Below are positions 1 to 9,404 of a stretch of DNA of 64,000 bases, in pieces. The notes under the pieces were generated by a model, which did no database searches, was not told where the DNA came from, and saw nothing but the letters and a program-made list of their open reading frames with translations. The stretch's first letter is position 1, and every line of letters begins with the position of its first letter. The DNA comes from Ralstonia sp. NFACC01 (GTDB lineage Bacteria > Pseudomonadota > Gammaproteobacteria > Burkholderiales > Burkholderiaceae): assembly GCF_900115545.1 (NCBI RefSeq), contig NZ_FOWV01000005.1:62001-126000 (forward strand). The letters run 5' to 3'. The position numbers were made by a program, and so were the translations under genes.

Positions 1-1509
<1,509 letters not shown>

Positions 1510-1532
1510 CGCAACGACAGGACCCGCCACGC

Positions 1533-2294
1533 ATGCCCCGCTTGTTTTCCCCCCGCCTGATCGCCACTGCGCTGTGCGCAGGGACGTTGCTCGCGGGCAC
1601 GCAGGCGGCATGGGCGGGCGCCCAGAAAGAGGAGTACCTGGCGGACTCCGTGCGCAGCGCGCTGTCAGCCGCGGTGGCCGACAGCCGCCCCCTGCGCCCA
1701 GTATTTGCCAGCAACGACGAGCAACTCGGCTACCTGCGCTGGCTGGCCGAGATGTCGGTGCGCATGTCGGGCAAGATTCCGCAGGCATCGGTGCGTGTCG
1801 AGTTGATCGAGACGGCGTATTACGAAGCCAAGCGCGCAGGCCTGGACCCGGCGCTGGTGCTCGGCCTGATCCAGGTGGAAAGCGGTTTCCGCAAGTACGC
1901 CATGAGCAGTGCCGGTGCGATGGGGCTGATGCAGGTGATGCCGTTCTGGACACGCAGCATCGGCGACAACGACGCGCGCAAGCTCTTCCATCTGCAGAGC
2001 AATCTGCGCTACGGCTGCACGATCCTGCGTCATTACCTCGACATGGAAGGCGGCAATCTGTATCTGGCGCTGGGCCGCTACAACGGTAGCCGCGGGCAGC
2101 CGCAATATCCGAATGCCGTGCTGGCCGCCTGGAAGCGCTGGCAGTATCAGGAGTCGAGCGCGATGACGGTGTCTGCGCCGGTTCCTGCCGAGCCCGTCTC
2201 GCCAACGCCGCGCGCCAAGGCGTTGCCGGAAGTTCCGGCGCGCAATCCGTTCTCCCCGCTGCGTATTGCTGGGGGTCCGGCCGGCGGTTCGTGA
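1533..2294 (+). CDS. Secreted lytic transglycosylase, SLT family
   Basis: This enzyme is predicted to cleave the MurNAc-GlcNAc bond of peptidoglycan in the periplasm, leaving 1,6-anhydro ends. Residues 1-28 form a Sec signal peptide ending AAWA. The SLT catalytic core starts near residue 85. GLIQVESGFR places the catalytic glutamate at E116, followed by the family motif SSAGAMGLMQVMP (residues 125-137) and GRYNGSRG near 181-188. The C-terminal 45 residues are Pro/Ala-rich and probably unstructured. The product could feed AmpD, encoded about 9 kb away. It is a short single-domain form without a LysM domain. The family is clear but the exact paralogue name is not. Confidence 0.93.
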   Translation: MPRLFSPRLIATALCAGTLLAGTQAAWAGAQKEEYLADSVRSALSAAVADSRPLRPVFASNDEQLGYLRWLAEMSVRMSGKIPQASVRVELIETAYYEAKRAGLDPALVLGLIQVESGFRKYAMSSAGAMGLMQVMPFWTRSIGDNDARKLFHLQSNLRYGCTILRHYLDMEGGNLYLALGRYNGSRGQPQYPNAVLAAWKRWQYQESSAMTVSAPVPAEPVSPTPRAKALPEVPARNPFSPLRIAGGPAGGS

Positions 2295-2360
2295 TCTTCC
2301 GTCGGCGAGCGGTCGGCCTACAATAGGGCCATCTCTCGCTCGCCCGCATCCCCATCCCGC

Positions 2361-3227
2361 ATGTCCACCACCCAACCGTACGCGACCATGTCTGACGCGC
2401 TGCGCGACTGGCTGCAGCGTCACGTGACCGAAGGTTTCGAAGCCGAATCCCTGGTGGCGTCGATGGTGCAATCCGGTTACGACCGCGCCTTCGCGCGCCG
2501 TGTTGTTGATGAGGCGCTGACCGCCCGCGCGCCCGCCCCGATTGCTGCGCCCGCGCCCACACCCGTCGCCGATCAGGCGGTCGAAAACAGCAACGCAGTG
2601 CATACCGCCGATGGCGACATCCCCATCCTGTTTGCGATCGAAACGCCGCGCATCGTGCTGTTCCAGCATTTTCTGTCGGACGCCGAGTGTGACGAACTGA
2701 TCGCGATCGGGCGCAACCGCCTCAAACGTTCGCCCGTGGTGAACCCCGATACGGGCGAGGAGAACCTCATTTCGGCGCGCACCAGCCAAGGCGGCATGTT
2801 CCAGGTGGGCGAGCATCCATTGATCGCCAAGATCGAGGCACGCATCGCACAGGCGGTGGGCGTGCCGGTGGAACACGGTGAAGGCTTCCAGGTCCTGAAC
2901 TACCAGCCCGGTGGCGAATATCAACCGCACTTCGATTTCTTCAACCCGGGCCGCAGCGGCGAGGCGCGCCAGCTCGAAGTTGGCGGCCAGCGCGTGGCCA
3001 CCATGGTCATCTACCTGAACAGCGTGCAGGCTGGTGGCGCGACGGGCTTTCCGAAGCTCGGGCTTGAGGTGGCGCCGGTCAAGGGCAACGCGGTCTTTTT
3101 CGTCTACAAGCGTCCCGACGGCACACTGGACGAAGACACGCTGCATGCCGGGCTGCCGGTCGAACGCGGTGAAAAATGGATCGCCACCAAATGGCTGCGT
3201 GAACGCCCATACCGTCGCGGCGCCTGA
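2361..3227 (+). CDS. 2-oxoglutarate/Fe(II) dioxygenase, prolyl 4-hydroxylase-like
   Basis: The protein is a cytosolic non-haem iron dioxygenase of the P4Hc family. The double-stranded beta-helix core spans about residues 95-282. The iron ligands are visible as H190 and D192 (QPHFDFF) and H262 (DTLHAGLPV). K272 in EKWIATKW is the expected 2-oxoglutarate anchor. Residues 55-85 form an Ala/Pro-rich linker after a short helical N-terminal segment. The substrate cannot be told from sequence, since bacterial members hydroxylate proline in various proteins or peptides. The start at 2361 is the first in-frame ATG; another lies nine codons later. No partner gene is evident next to it. Confidence 0.9.
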   Translation: MSTTQPYATMSDALRDWLQRHVTEGFEAESLVASMVQSGYDRAFARRVVDEALTARAPAPIAAPAPTPVADQAVENSNAVHTADGDIPILFAIETPRIVLFQHFLSDAECDELIAIGRNRLKRSPVVNPDTGEENLISARTSQGGMFQVGEHPLIAKIEARIAQAVGVPVEHGEGFQVLNYQPGGEYQPHFDFFNPGRSGEARQLEVGGQRVATMVIYLNSVQAGGATGFPKLGLEVAPVKGNAVFFVYKRPDGTLDEDTLHAGLPVERGEKWIATKWLRERPYRRGA

Positions 3228-3240
3228 TCGACGTTAGGCG

Positions 3241-3834
3241 ATGGAATATACGTTCCTCTCCGCGACTGTCCTGCTGGTGCTGATCACCGATCCGCTCGGC
3301 AACATTCCCATCTTCATCTCGGCGCTGCGGCCGGTGCCGCCCGAGCGCCGCAACCGCGTTGTGCTGCGCGAGGTCGGTATTGCGTTCGTGCTGCTGCTCG
3401 TCTTCATGTTCTTTGGCGAGAGTTTCCTGCGCATGATGAGCCTGACCGACATGTCGCTGCAGATTGCAGGTGGCATCGTGCTGTTCCTCATCGCACTGCG
3501 GATGATCTTCCCGCGTGAGGGGGCTGCCGAGTCGCAGCCCACGGGCGAGCCCTTCATCGTGCCGCTGGCGATTCCGGCCATCGCGGGGCCGTCGGCGATG
3601 GCCACGGTGATGCTGCTGGTGTCACAGGCGCCCGGGCGCATGTGGACGTGGGTCGGCTCGCTATGCGCGACGATGGCCGTGTGCGCCGTGGTGCTGCTGA
3701 GCGCCACGCATATCCAGCGCCTCGTGGGTGAACGCACGGTGATGGCGTTCGAGCGCCTGATGGGGCTGATTCTGGTGGCGATCTCGGTGGAGATGCTGCT
3801 CAAGGGCATCCGCACGTTCGCGCACCAGCTTTGA
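3241..3834 (+). CDS. MarC-family integral membrane protein
   Basis: This 197-residue inner-membrane protein has about six hydrophobic segments. It opens with the MarC-type pattern of a first helix followed by ITDPLGNIPIF (residues 18-28). It carries PLAIPAIAGPSAMATVML (residues 107-124), typical of the MarC/UPF0056 family. The biochemical role of this family is not established; the name comes from proximity to the mar locus in enterobacteria, and a link to multidrug resistance has not held up. It starts 13 bases after the oxygenase stop and ends just before a bidirectional terminator. Confidence 0.93.
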   Translation: MEYTFLSATVLLVLITDPLGNIPIFISALRPVPPERRNRVVLREVGIAFVLLLVFMFFGESFLRMMSLTDMSLQIAGGIVLFLIALRMIFPREGAAESQPTGEPFIVPLAIPAIAGPSAMATVMLLVSQAPGRMWTWVGSLCATMAVCAVVLLSATHIQRLVGERTVMAFERLMGLILVAISVEMLLKGIRTFAHQL

Positions 3835-3853
3835 CTGCAGGGCGTGGGCAAAT

Positions 3854-3885
3854 AAAAAGGGCGACACATTAGTCGCCCTTTTTTG
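3854..3885. terminator. Bidirectional intrinsic terminator between marC-like gene and hpt
   Basis: The stem gggcgac (3859-3865) pairs with gtcgccc (3872-3878) around a 6-base loop. It is flanked by an A-run on the left and a T-run on the right. It therefore works as a U-tailed hairpin on both strands and serves the convergent MarC-family and hpt genes. Confidence 0.85.
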
Positions 3886-3902
3886 TTTGCCGCGGTGCCG
3901 CC

Positions 3903-4451
3903 TCAGGTGTTCTTGAGCGCGCGGATGGTCGGCAGATTGCGCCAGTAGCCCTTGGCGTCCATGCCGCAGCCGAACACGTAGCGGTCCGGCACGTTGAAGC
4001 CGCAGAAGTCCGGGTACAGCGGCTTGGACTTGCTGAGCGTCTTCTCACACAGCACGGCGGAGTAGAACTCGGCGGCGCCCATGTCGATGATGCGCGAGCG
4101 GATGGCGGCCATCGTTTCGCCTTCGTCGAGGATATCGTCCAGCACCAGCACCGTACGGCCCTTGACCGACTCGCGCGGTGCCACCCGCCACTGCATCTCG
4201 CCGCCCACCGTCTTGTTGTTGTAGCGCGAGAGGTGGATGTAGTCGAACTCCAGCGGGAAAGCCAGCTTGGGCAGCAGCATGCCGGTAAAGACGGCTGCGC
4301 CGCCCATCACGGACAGCACCATCGGGAAGGTGTCGCCGATCTTCTCGGTGATCTGTTCGGCCATGCGGTCCAGCGAGCCGCGCACGGCGTCTTCGCTGAC
4401 GATTTCTTCGGAGTTGGCCCAGAGTTCGCGGGCCTGTTCTGCGCTCAGCAT
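3903..4451 (-). CDS. hpt: Hypoxanthine-guanine phosphoribosyltransferase
   Basis: This enzyme salvages purine bases by transferring the ribose phosphate of PRPP to hypoxanthine or guanine in the cytosol. The PRPP-binding loop is seen as VLVLDDILDEGETM (residues 101-114). The flexible-loop region around residues 75-85 and a C-terminal YVFGCGMDAKGYWRNLP segment fit the family. The length of 182 residues is normal. The assignment to hypoxanthine/guanine rather than another base rests on overall similarity. It lies head-to-tail downstream of ffh with a 68-base gap, so it may be read from the ffh transcript. Confidence 0.88.
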   Translation of the reverse strand: MLSAEQARELWANSEEIVSEDAVRGSLDRMAEQITEKIGDTFPMVLSVMGGAAVFTGMLLPKLAFPLEFDYIHLSRYNNKTVGGEMQWRVAPRESVKGRTVLVLDDILDEGETMAAIRSRIIDMGAAEFYSAVLCEKTLSKSKPLYPDFCGFNVPDRYVFGCGMDAKGYWRNLPTIRALKNT

Positions 4452-4519
4452 CTTGTCAGTTCGGTGAAACGGTTCGGTGTGTGGATCAAAGGTGCGATTC
4501 AGGAAGGAGGGTAGCCCGC

Positions 4520-5935
4520 TCAGCGGCCGCCGAACATCCCCTTCATGCCGCCTTTCATGCCGCCCATGGCGCGCATCATCTTCATCATGCCGCCGCCTTT
4601 GAGCTTTTTCATCATGCCTTGCATCTGCTCGAATTGGTTGAGCAGACGGTTGACTTCCTGCACTTGCACGCCCGCACCGGCGGCAATGCGGCGCTTACGG
4701 CTCGCCTTGATGAGTTCGGGCTTGGCACGCTCGGCGGCCGTCATGCTGTTGATGATGCCTTCCATGCGGCGGACCTGCTTTTCCGCCTGGTCCATGTTGG
4801 CGCCCTGCGCCTGTTGCGCAAACTGTGCCGGCAGCTTGTCCATCAGGCTGCCCAGGCCGCCCATCTTCTTCATCTGGCCGATCTGCGCCTTGAAATCTTC
4901 GAGGTCGAAGCTGCCGGTCTTCTTGATCTTGGCCGCAAGCTTCTGCGCCTCTTCCATGTCGACACCGCGCTGGGCTTCTTCCACCAGCGCCAGGATGTCG
5001 CCCATGCCCAGAATGCGCTGGGCCATGCGGTCGGGATAGAACGGCTCCAGCCCGTCGAGCTTTTCGGCCACGCCGACGAACTTGATCGGCTTGCCCGTGA
5101 TGTGACGTACCGACAGCGCCGCGCCACCGCGCGCATCCCCGTCGAGTTTGGTCAGCACCACGCCGGTCAACGGCAGGGTGTCGTTGAAGGCCTTGGCGGT
5201 GTTGACGGCATCCTGGCCGAGCATCGCGTCGACCACGAACAGCGTTTCAGCCGGCTTGAGCGTGGCGTGCAGCGCGGCGATCTCCTGCATCATCGCCTCG
5301 TCGATACCGAGGCGGCCGGCGGTATCGACGATCAGCACGTCGTGGTAGTGCTTCTTGGCCCAGTCCAGTGCTGCGGCGGCAATGTCCACCGGCTTCTGGT
5401 CCGGCTGAGAGGGGAAGAAGTCCGCGCCGACCTGCTCGGAAACAGTCTTCAACTGCGCGATGGCGGCGGGGCGATACACGTCGCACGACACCGTCAGCAC
5501 TTTCTTCTTCTTGTTCTCTTTGAGCCACTTGGCGAGCTTGCCGACCGTGGTGGTCTTACCCGCACCCTGCAGACCGGCCATGAGGATGATCGCGGGCGGC
5601 GTGACGTTCAGGTTCAGCTCCGCCGCGCGGCCGCCCATGATGTTGCTGCCGACGCCTTCCAGCGCTTCCAGGCCGCCGATGATGGCCGTCAGTTCGCGCT
5701 GGACGATGCCGACCAGCGCCTGGCCAGGCGAAAGGCTCGTGATGACGTCTTCGCCGAGCGCTTTTTCCTTGACGCGGGCAATGAACTCGCGCACGACCGG
5801 CAGCGCCACGTCGGCTTCGAGCAGTGCCAGGCGGACTTCGCGCAGCATCTCGGCGGTGTTGGCTTCGGTCAGGCGCGCTTCGCCGCGCATGGTCTTGACC
5901 ACGCGCGCGAGCCGTTGGGTCAGGTTATCCAGCAT
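4520..5935 (-). CDS. ffh: Signal recognition particle protein Ffh
   Basis: Ffh is the GTPase subunit of the bacterial signal recognition particle. It binds 4.5S RNA and nascent signal sequences and docks with FtsY at the membrane. The start chosen at 5935 gives MLDNLTQRLA, the usual N-terminus, and a length of 471; an upstream in-frame extension has no similarity to the family. The N domain spans about 1-95. The G domain has GLQGAGKTTT (121-130), VDTAGR and TKLDGDARGG. The M domain ends in a methionine/glycine-rich tail with MMKMMRAMGG and KGMFGGR. The SRP RNA gene was not found here. The gene is divergent from ypjD, as in many proteobacteria. Confidence 0.97.
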   Translation of the reverse strand: MLDNLTQRLARVVKTMRGEARLTEANTAEMLREVRLALLEADVALPVVREFIARVKEKALGEDVITSLSPGQALVGIVQRELTAIIGGLEALEGVGSNIMGGRAAELNLNVTPPAIILMAGLQGAGKTTTVGKLAKWLKENKKKKVLTVSCDVYRPAAIAQLKTVSEQVGADFFPSQPDQKPVDIAAAALDWAKKHYHDVLIVDTAGRLGIDEAMMQEIAALHATLKPAETLFVVDAMLGQDAVNTAKAFNDTLPLTGVVLTKLDGDARGGAALSVRHITGKPIKFVGVAEKLDGLEPFYPDRMAQRILGMGDILALVEEAQRGVDMEEAQKLAAKIKKTGSFDLEDFKAQIGQMKKMGGLGSLMDKLPAQFAQQAQGANMDQAEKQVRRMEGIINSMTAAERAKPELIKASRKRRIAAGAGVQVQEVNRLLNQFEQMQGMMKKLKGGGMMKMMRAMGGMKGGMKGMFGGR

Positions 5936-6108
5936 GACAGTGACAGAGATCCGGAATTGGGGACGGGATGAAGAGGAGGCCGGCGCGCGTTTGGTTTGCA
6001 CCGGCAGGGAATGTGCTTAATGCGCGCATGTTGCGTTGCCGCCCAACGAGGCTTTCGACGGGGGCGGGCCCCAGCCAAAACCGGGGTGCGCTGCGGTAAA
6101 CTGTGCAA

Positions 6109-7017
6109 ATGGCAATTGTACTGTATGCGCTGACGGCGCTTCTCTACGGCATCCTCGCTTCGGTAGCGTGGGCGCGACGCGGTGGACTGGGTGCCCAGGC
6201 CCCGGCGGGAGCCATGGCGGCAGGCGGTCAATCGCCGGGTGCCACGGTGCTCGTTCCGCCGCCTCCGGGCGCTGCCGACACTGTCCCGGCCTGGTGGCGC
6301 TGGGGTTTGCTGGCCGCCTTGATCGCACACGGGTTCCTGCTGCACGAGACGATCTTCCCGGCCAGCGCCATGGTATTTGGCTTTGCCTATGCGCTGTCGG
6401 CCATGCTTTGGCTGGGCGTGGGCATTTTCTGGATCGAAAGCCTCTTCTTCTCACTGGCCGGCCTCGGCCTGCTGGTGATGCCGGTGGCGCTGGTCGGAAG
6501 CCTGCTGCCGGTGGCCTTCCCCGGCACGCAAATACTCGGCTATGCGGCCAGCCCGCTGTTCAAGCTGCACTTCGCTATTGCCAACGTCGCCTACGGGCTG
6601 TTCACGCTGGCGGCATTCCACGCGATCCTCATGCTGGCTGCAGAGCGTCGCCTGCACACCATCAATCGCCCGGAGGCAAGCTGGTTCAGTCGCTGGCTGG
6701 ATCTGCTGCCGCCGTTGCTCACGCTCGAAAAACTGCTGTTCCGGCTGATCGGGGCGGGCTTCGTTCTGCTGACGCTGACGATTGCCTCGGGCGTGCTGTT
6801 CTCCGAACAGCTGTTCCACAGCGCCTTCCATTTCGATCACAAGAACATCTTTGCCGTGCTGTCCTGGGCGATGTTCGGTGGCATCCTGATCGGCCGACGT
6901 TTTCGCGGCTGGCGCGGACGTGTGGCGCTTCGCTGGGTGATGGCGTCCTTTGCGATCCTGCTGCTGGCGTACGTGGGCAGCCGCTTCGTGCTCGAAGTCA
7001 TCCTGCATCGCGCCTAG
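6109..7017 (+). CDS. ypjD: CcsA/YpjD-family inner-membrane protein
   Basis: This polytopic membrane protein of about 302 residues has around eight hydrophobic segments. It matches the cytochrome c assembly (CcsA/CcmC/HemX) superfamily, with conserved histidines in helices such as LIAHGFLLHETIF and AFHFDHKNIFAVLSW. Genes of this type beside ffh are usually called ypjD. A role in haem handling is suggested by the superfamily but not demonstrated. The start at ATG 6109 is chosen; a GTG two codons upstream is also possible. Divergent orientation from ffh leaves about 170 bases of shared upstream region. Confidence 0.85.
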   Translation: MAIVLYALTALLYGILASVAWARRGGLGAQAPAGAMAAGGQSPGATVLVPPPPGAADTVPAWWRWGLLAALIAHGFLLHETIFPASAMVFGFAYALSAMLWLGVGIFWIESLFFSLAGLGLLVMPVALVGSLLPVAFPGTQILGYAASPLFKLHFAIANVAYGLFTLAAFHAILMLAAERRLHTINRPEASWFSRWLDLLPPLLTLEKLLFRLIGAGFVLLTLTIASGVLFSEQLFHSAFHFDHKNIFAVLSWAMFGGILIGRRFRGWRGRVALRWVMASFAILLLAYVGSRFVLEVILHRA

Positions 7018-7062
7018 TGCGCCCCTGGCGCCTGCGCCGTTACTTGTCCTTGTCTGTTCCCC

Positions 7063-7329
7063 ATGTCCCGTCCTGTCCTGCTGATCCTGATGCTGCTCGC
7101 CGGCTGGTGGTGGTTGAGCCGCCTCGGGACGCGTTCCTCCCGCTCTTCGGGGCAGGGCCAGACAGCCTCGCGCGGGCAGGGCGCGCCCAATCGCACTCCT
7201 GAGCCCAAGGCTTCGCAACCCATCGAGCAATGTGCCGTGTGCGGCGTGCATGCACCGCGCACCGGCATGATCGCGCTGCCGGGCGGCCGCTATCGCTGCC
7301 CCGAGCATGCTGACCGGGGCAACACATGA
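7063..7329 (+). CDS. Small membrane-anchored zinc-ribbon-like protein (PP0621 family)
   Basis: The 88-residue protein has one N-terminal hydrophobic helix (about residues 5-19), a basic low-complexity linker, and a C-terminal cysteine cluster CAVCGVHAPR followed by RYRCPEHA. The spacing suggests a C-x2-C...C-x2-H metal site. It resembles the PP0621 family, which is commonly encoded directly before pilS; its function is unknown. Its stop overlaps the pilS start by four bases (ATGA), so translational coupling to the pilus sensor kinase is likely. Confidence 0.75.
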   Translation: MSRPVLLILMLLAGWWWLSRLGTRSSRSSGQGQTASRGQGAPNRTPEPKASQPIEQCAVCGVHAPRTGMIALPGGRYRCPEHADRGNT

Positions 7330-9365
7330 CACCCGAAGCGTCGGGGGTCGCGCGGGCAACGCCGTCCGCCGCGCGCAGCCTGCTCTCGCGCCTGAACGCC
7401 TGGCGCGCAATCCGATCGGTCTGGCTGGAGCCCGATCCGCCTGAATTCCAATGGCGCCTGCTGCGCTATTTCGCCTTCAGCCGCGCAGCCGTGGCGCTGG
7501 TGCTGTTGCTATTCGTGATGGTGCCGCGCGAGCACAACGACGCAGTCGGCCTGCCCAATAGCGACGCCCTGCTCAGCCTGACGCTGCCGTATCTGGCGAT
7601 GGCCCTGCTGATTCTGGCGGCGGCCGGCTGGTGGCGCACGCGATTCCAATTCCGCGTGCGGCTGGACGTGGTGCTCGATCTGCTGTTCCTGGGGCTGGCG
7701 TATGCCACGCTCTCGCGCCTGTCGGCCAGCGTGGCGATGGTGCTGCTGGTGCCTGTGCTGGCCGCCGGCGCGCTCACCAGCCTGCTGTTTGCGCTGTTCA
7801 CGGCGGCCGTGGCCTCGATCGTGGTGCTGGCCGATCCGTTCCTGCAGATGATGAGCGACGGCGTGATTGCGCCGGGGCTGGCATCTGCCGGGCTGTACGG
7901 CCTGGTCTACATGATGGCCGCGTCGACGATGTACGGCCTGTCGCATCGTCAGATTGCGCAGGAACGTTTGACGATGGCCCGCGAGCGCGAGTTGCGCCTG
8001 CAACAGCTCGTCAACCGCCTGATGGTCTACGACATGCAGGACGGCGTGATGCTGGTGCGTGCCGACGGCCGTGTCGTTGCCGCCAACCCGGCCGCAGCCA
8101 TGCTGCTGGGCGTGCCGCAGAGCGCGTTTGTCGGCAGCGGTGCGATGCTGTTTGACTTGAAGGACGTGCCACACCTGCGCCCGCTGCTCGAAACGCTGCG
8201 CCAGTGGCTGCGCCGCAAGAGCCGTCCCTCCGATGGCACCGGCGACGACGACGCACCGCGCATCCTCGACCTGCTGCCCATCGCCTCGGGTGGCCGGACT
8301 GGCCGCGCCATGTTGAGCGCCCGCCTGCGCCTGCGCTTCATCCTGCCGAGCCTGGCCAACCTGCGCAGTGTCTATATGGATAGCCTTGTCAGCTCGATCG
8401 GCCTGAGCTTGTTGGGCGAGGGCGCCGAGATGCGTCCGCGCATTCCATCGGCCGAGGCCATCCCGCAGGGCTGGTCGGCGGATGACGAAGTGTTTCTGCG
8501 TCACGAGCTGCATGACACCGTGCTCGTCCATGTGGAAAGCTGGGAGCGTGTGGCGGAGCAGGCCCAGCAGGAAAAGCTGGCCTCGATGGGGCGGCTGGTG
8601 GCCAGCGTCGCGCATCAGATCCGCAACCCGCTGGCCGCGATCAGCCAAGCCGCGGAACTGCTGGACGATCCGGGCGACGGCCAGGATGGCGGCGCACACG
8701 TGCGCCCGGAAAGCTCCGGCGTGGAGACCCGCCTGCTGCGCATCATCCGTGACAACGTGCGCCGGCTCGACCAGGTGGTTGCCGACGTGCTGATGCTCTC
8801 GCGCCGCCCGCGTGGCGAACGCGTGCGCGTGCAACTGGCGCAGGTACTGCCCGAAGTTGTGGAGCGCTGGCGTGCCGAGGCCCTGCGCCGCGCAGGTGAA
8901 GCAACCGAGATCAACCCGAACCTCGTGCGCGTGGCGGTCGACCTGGACAAGCCTGTGCTATTCGACCCGGCGCAGTTGCAACAGGTGGTGGGGAATATGC
9001 TCGACAACGCGCTGCGCTATTGCCGCCGCGTGCCGGGCTCGATCCAGCTGGCAGCCTACGCGCTGGACGACACCCACGCCGAACTCGTGATCTGGAACGA
9101 CGGCCCGGAAGTGCCGACCGAGCAGCAACGCAGCCTGTTCGAGCCGTTCTTCACGAATGACGCCCAAGGCACTGGCCTGGGCCTCTACATGGCGCGCGAG
9201 TTGTGTAGCGCCAACGATGCGCAGATCCGTTACGGCGCCATCGCACTGGAATCCTTGCTCGATCGCACCGGAGCGTTGACCATGGAGGCGCGCGACACGT
9301 TGCCGCGCCGCGCCTTCGTCATCACCCTGATGTTTGACCAACCGACCGTGCCGATCGCGGAATGA
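7326..9365 (+). CDS. pilS: Sensor histidine kinase PilS for type IV pilus regulation
   Basis: PilS is the membrane sensor of the PilSR pair that controls type IV pilin transcription. The protein of 679 residues has an N-terminal domain of about six membrane helices (residues 40-205), a PAS-like segment (about 235-330), a HisKA dimerisation region and a HATPase_c domain. The phosphoacceptor is H430. The next residue is glutamine (HQIRNPL), where PilS proteins usually have glutamate. The N box reads QVVGNMLDNALRY and the G2 box GTGLGLYMA. It overlaps the preceding zinc-ribbon gene and is followed after 39 bases by pilR. Confidence 0.93.
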   Translation: MTPEASGVARATPSAARSLLSRLNAWRAIRSVWLEPDPPEFQWRLLRYFAFSRAAVALVLLLFVMVPREHNDAVGLPNSDALLSLTLPYLAMALLILAAAGWWRTRFQFRVRLDVVLDLLFLGLAYATLSRLSASVAMVLLVPVLAAGALTSLLFALFTAAVASIVVLADPFLQMMSDGVIAPGLASAGLYGLVYMMAASTMYGLSHRQIAQERLTMARERELRLQQLVNRLMVYDMQDGVMLVRADGRVVAANPAAAMLLGVPQSAFVGSGAMLFDLKDVPHLRPLLETLRQWLRRKSRPSDGTGDDDAPRILDLLPIASGGRTGRAMLSARLRLRFILPSLANLRSVYMDSLVSSIGLSLLGEGAEMRPRIPSAEAIPQGWSADDEVFLRHELHDTVLVHVESWERVAEQAQQEKLASMGRLVASVAHQIRNPLAAISQAAELLDDPGDGQDGGAHVRPESSGVETRLLRIIRDNVRRLDQVVADVLMLSRRPRGERVRVQLAQVLPEVVERWRAEALRRAGEATEINPNLVRVAVDLDKPVLFDPAQLQQVVGNMLDNALRYCRRVPGSIQLAAYALDDTHAELVIWNDGPEVPTEQQRSLFEPFFTNDAQGTGLGLYMARELCSANDAQIRYGAIALESLLDRTGALTMEARDTLPRRAFVITLMFDQPTVPIAE

Positions 9366-9404
9366 TCCGCTGGCCGCGAATTTCTGCCGACCTTCTGCTG
9401 ATCC

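Noticed and set aside
7509-8834. Minus-strand ORF of 441 residues opposite pilS
   Set aside because: It is His/Gln/Arg-rich shadow sequence opposite a complete sensor kinase.
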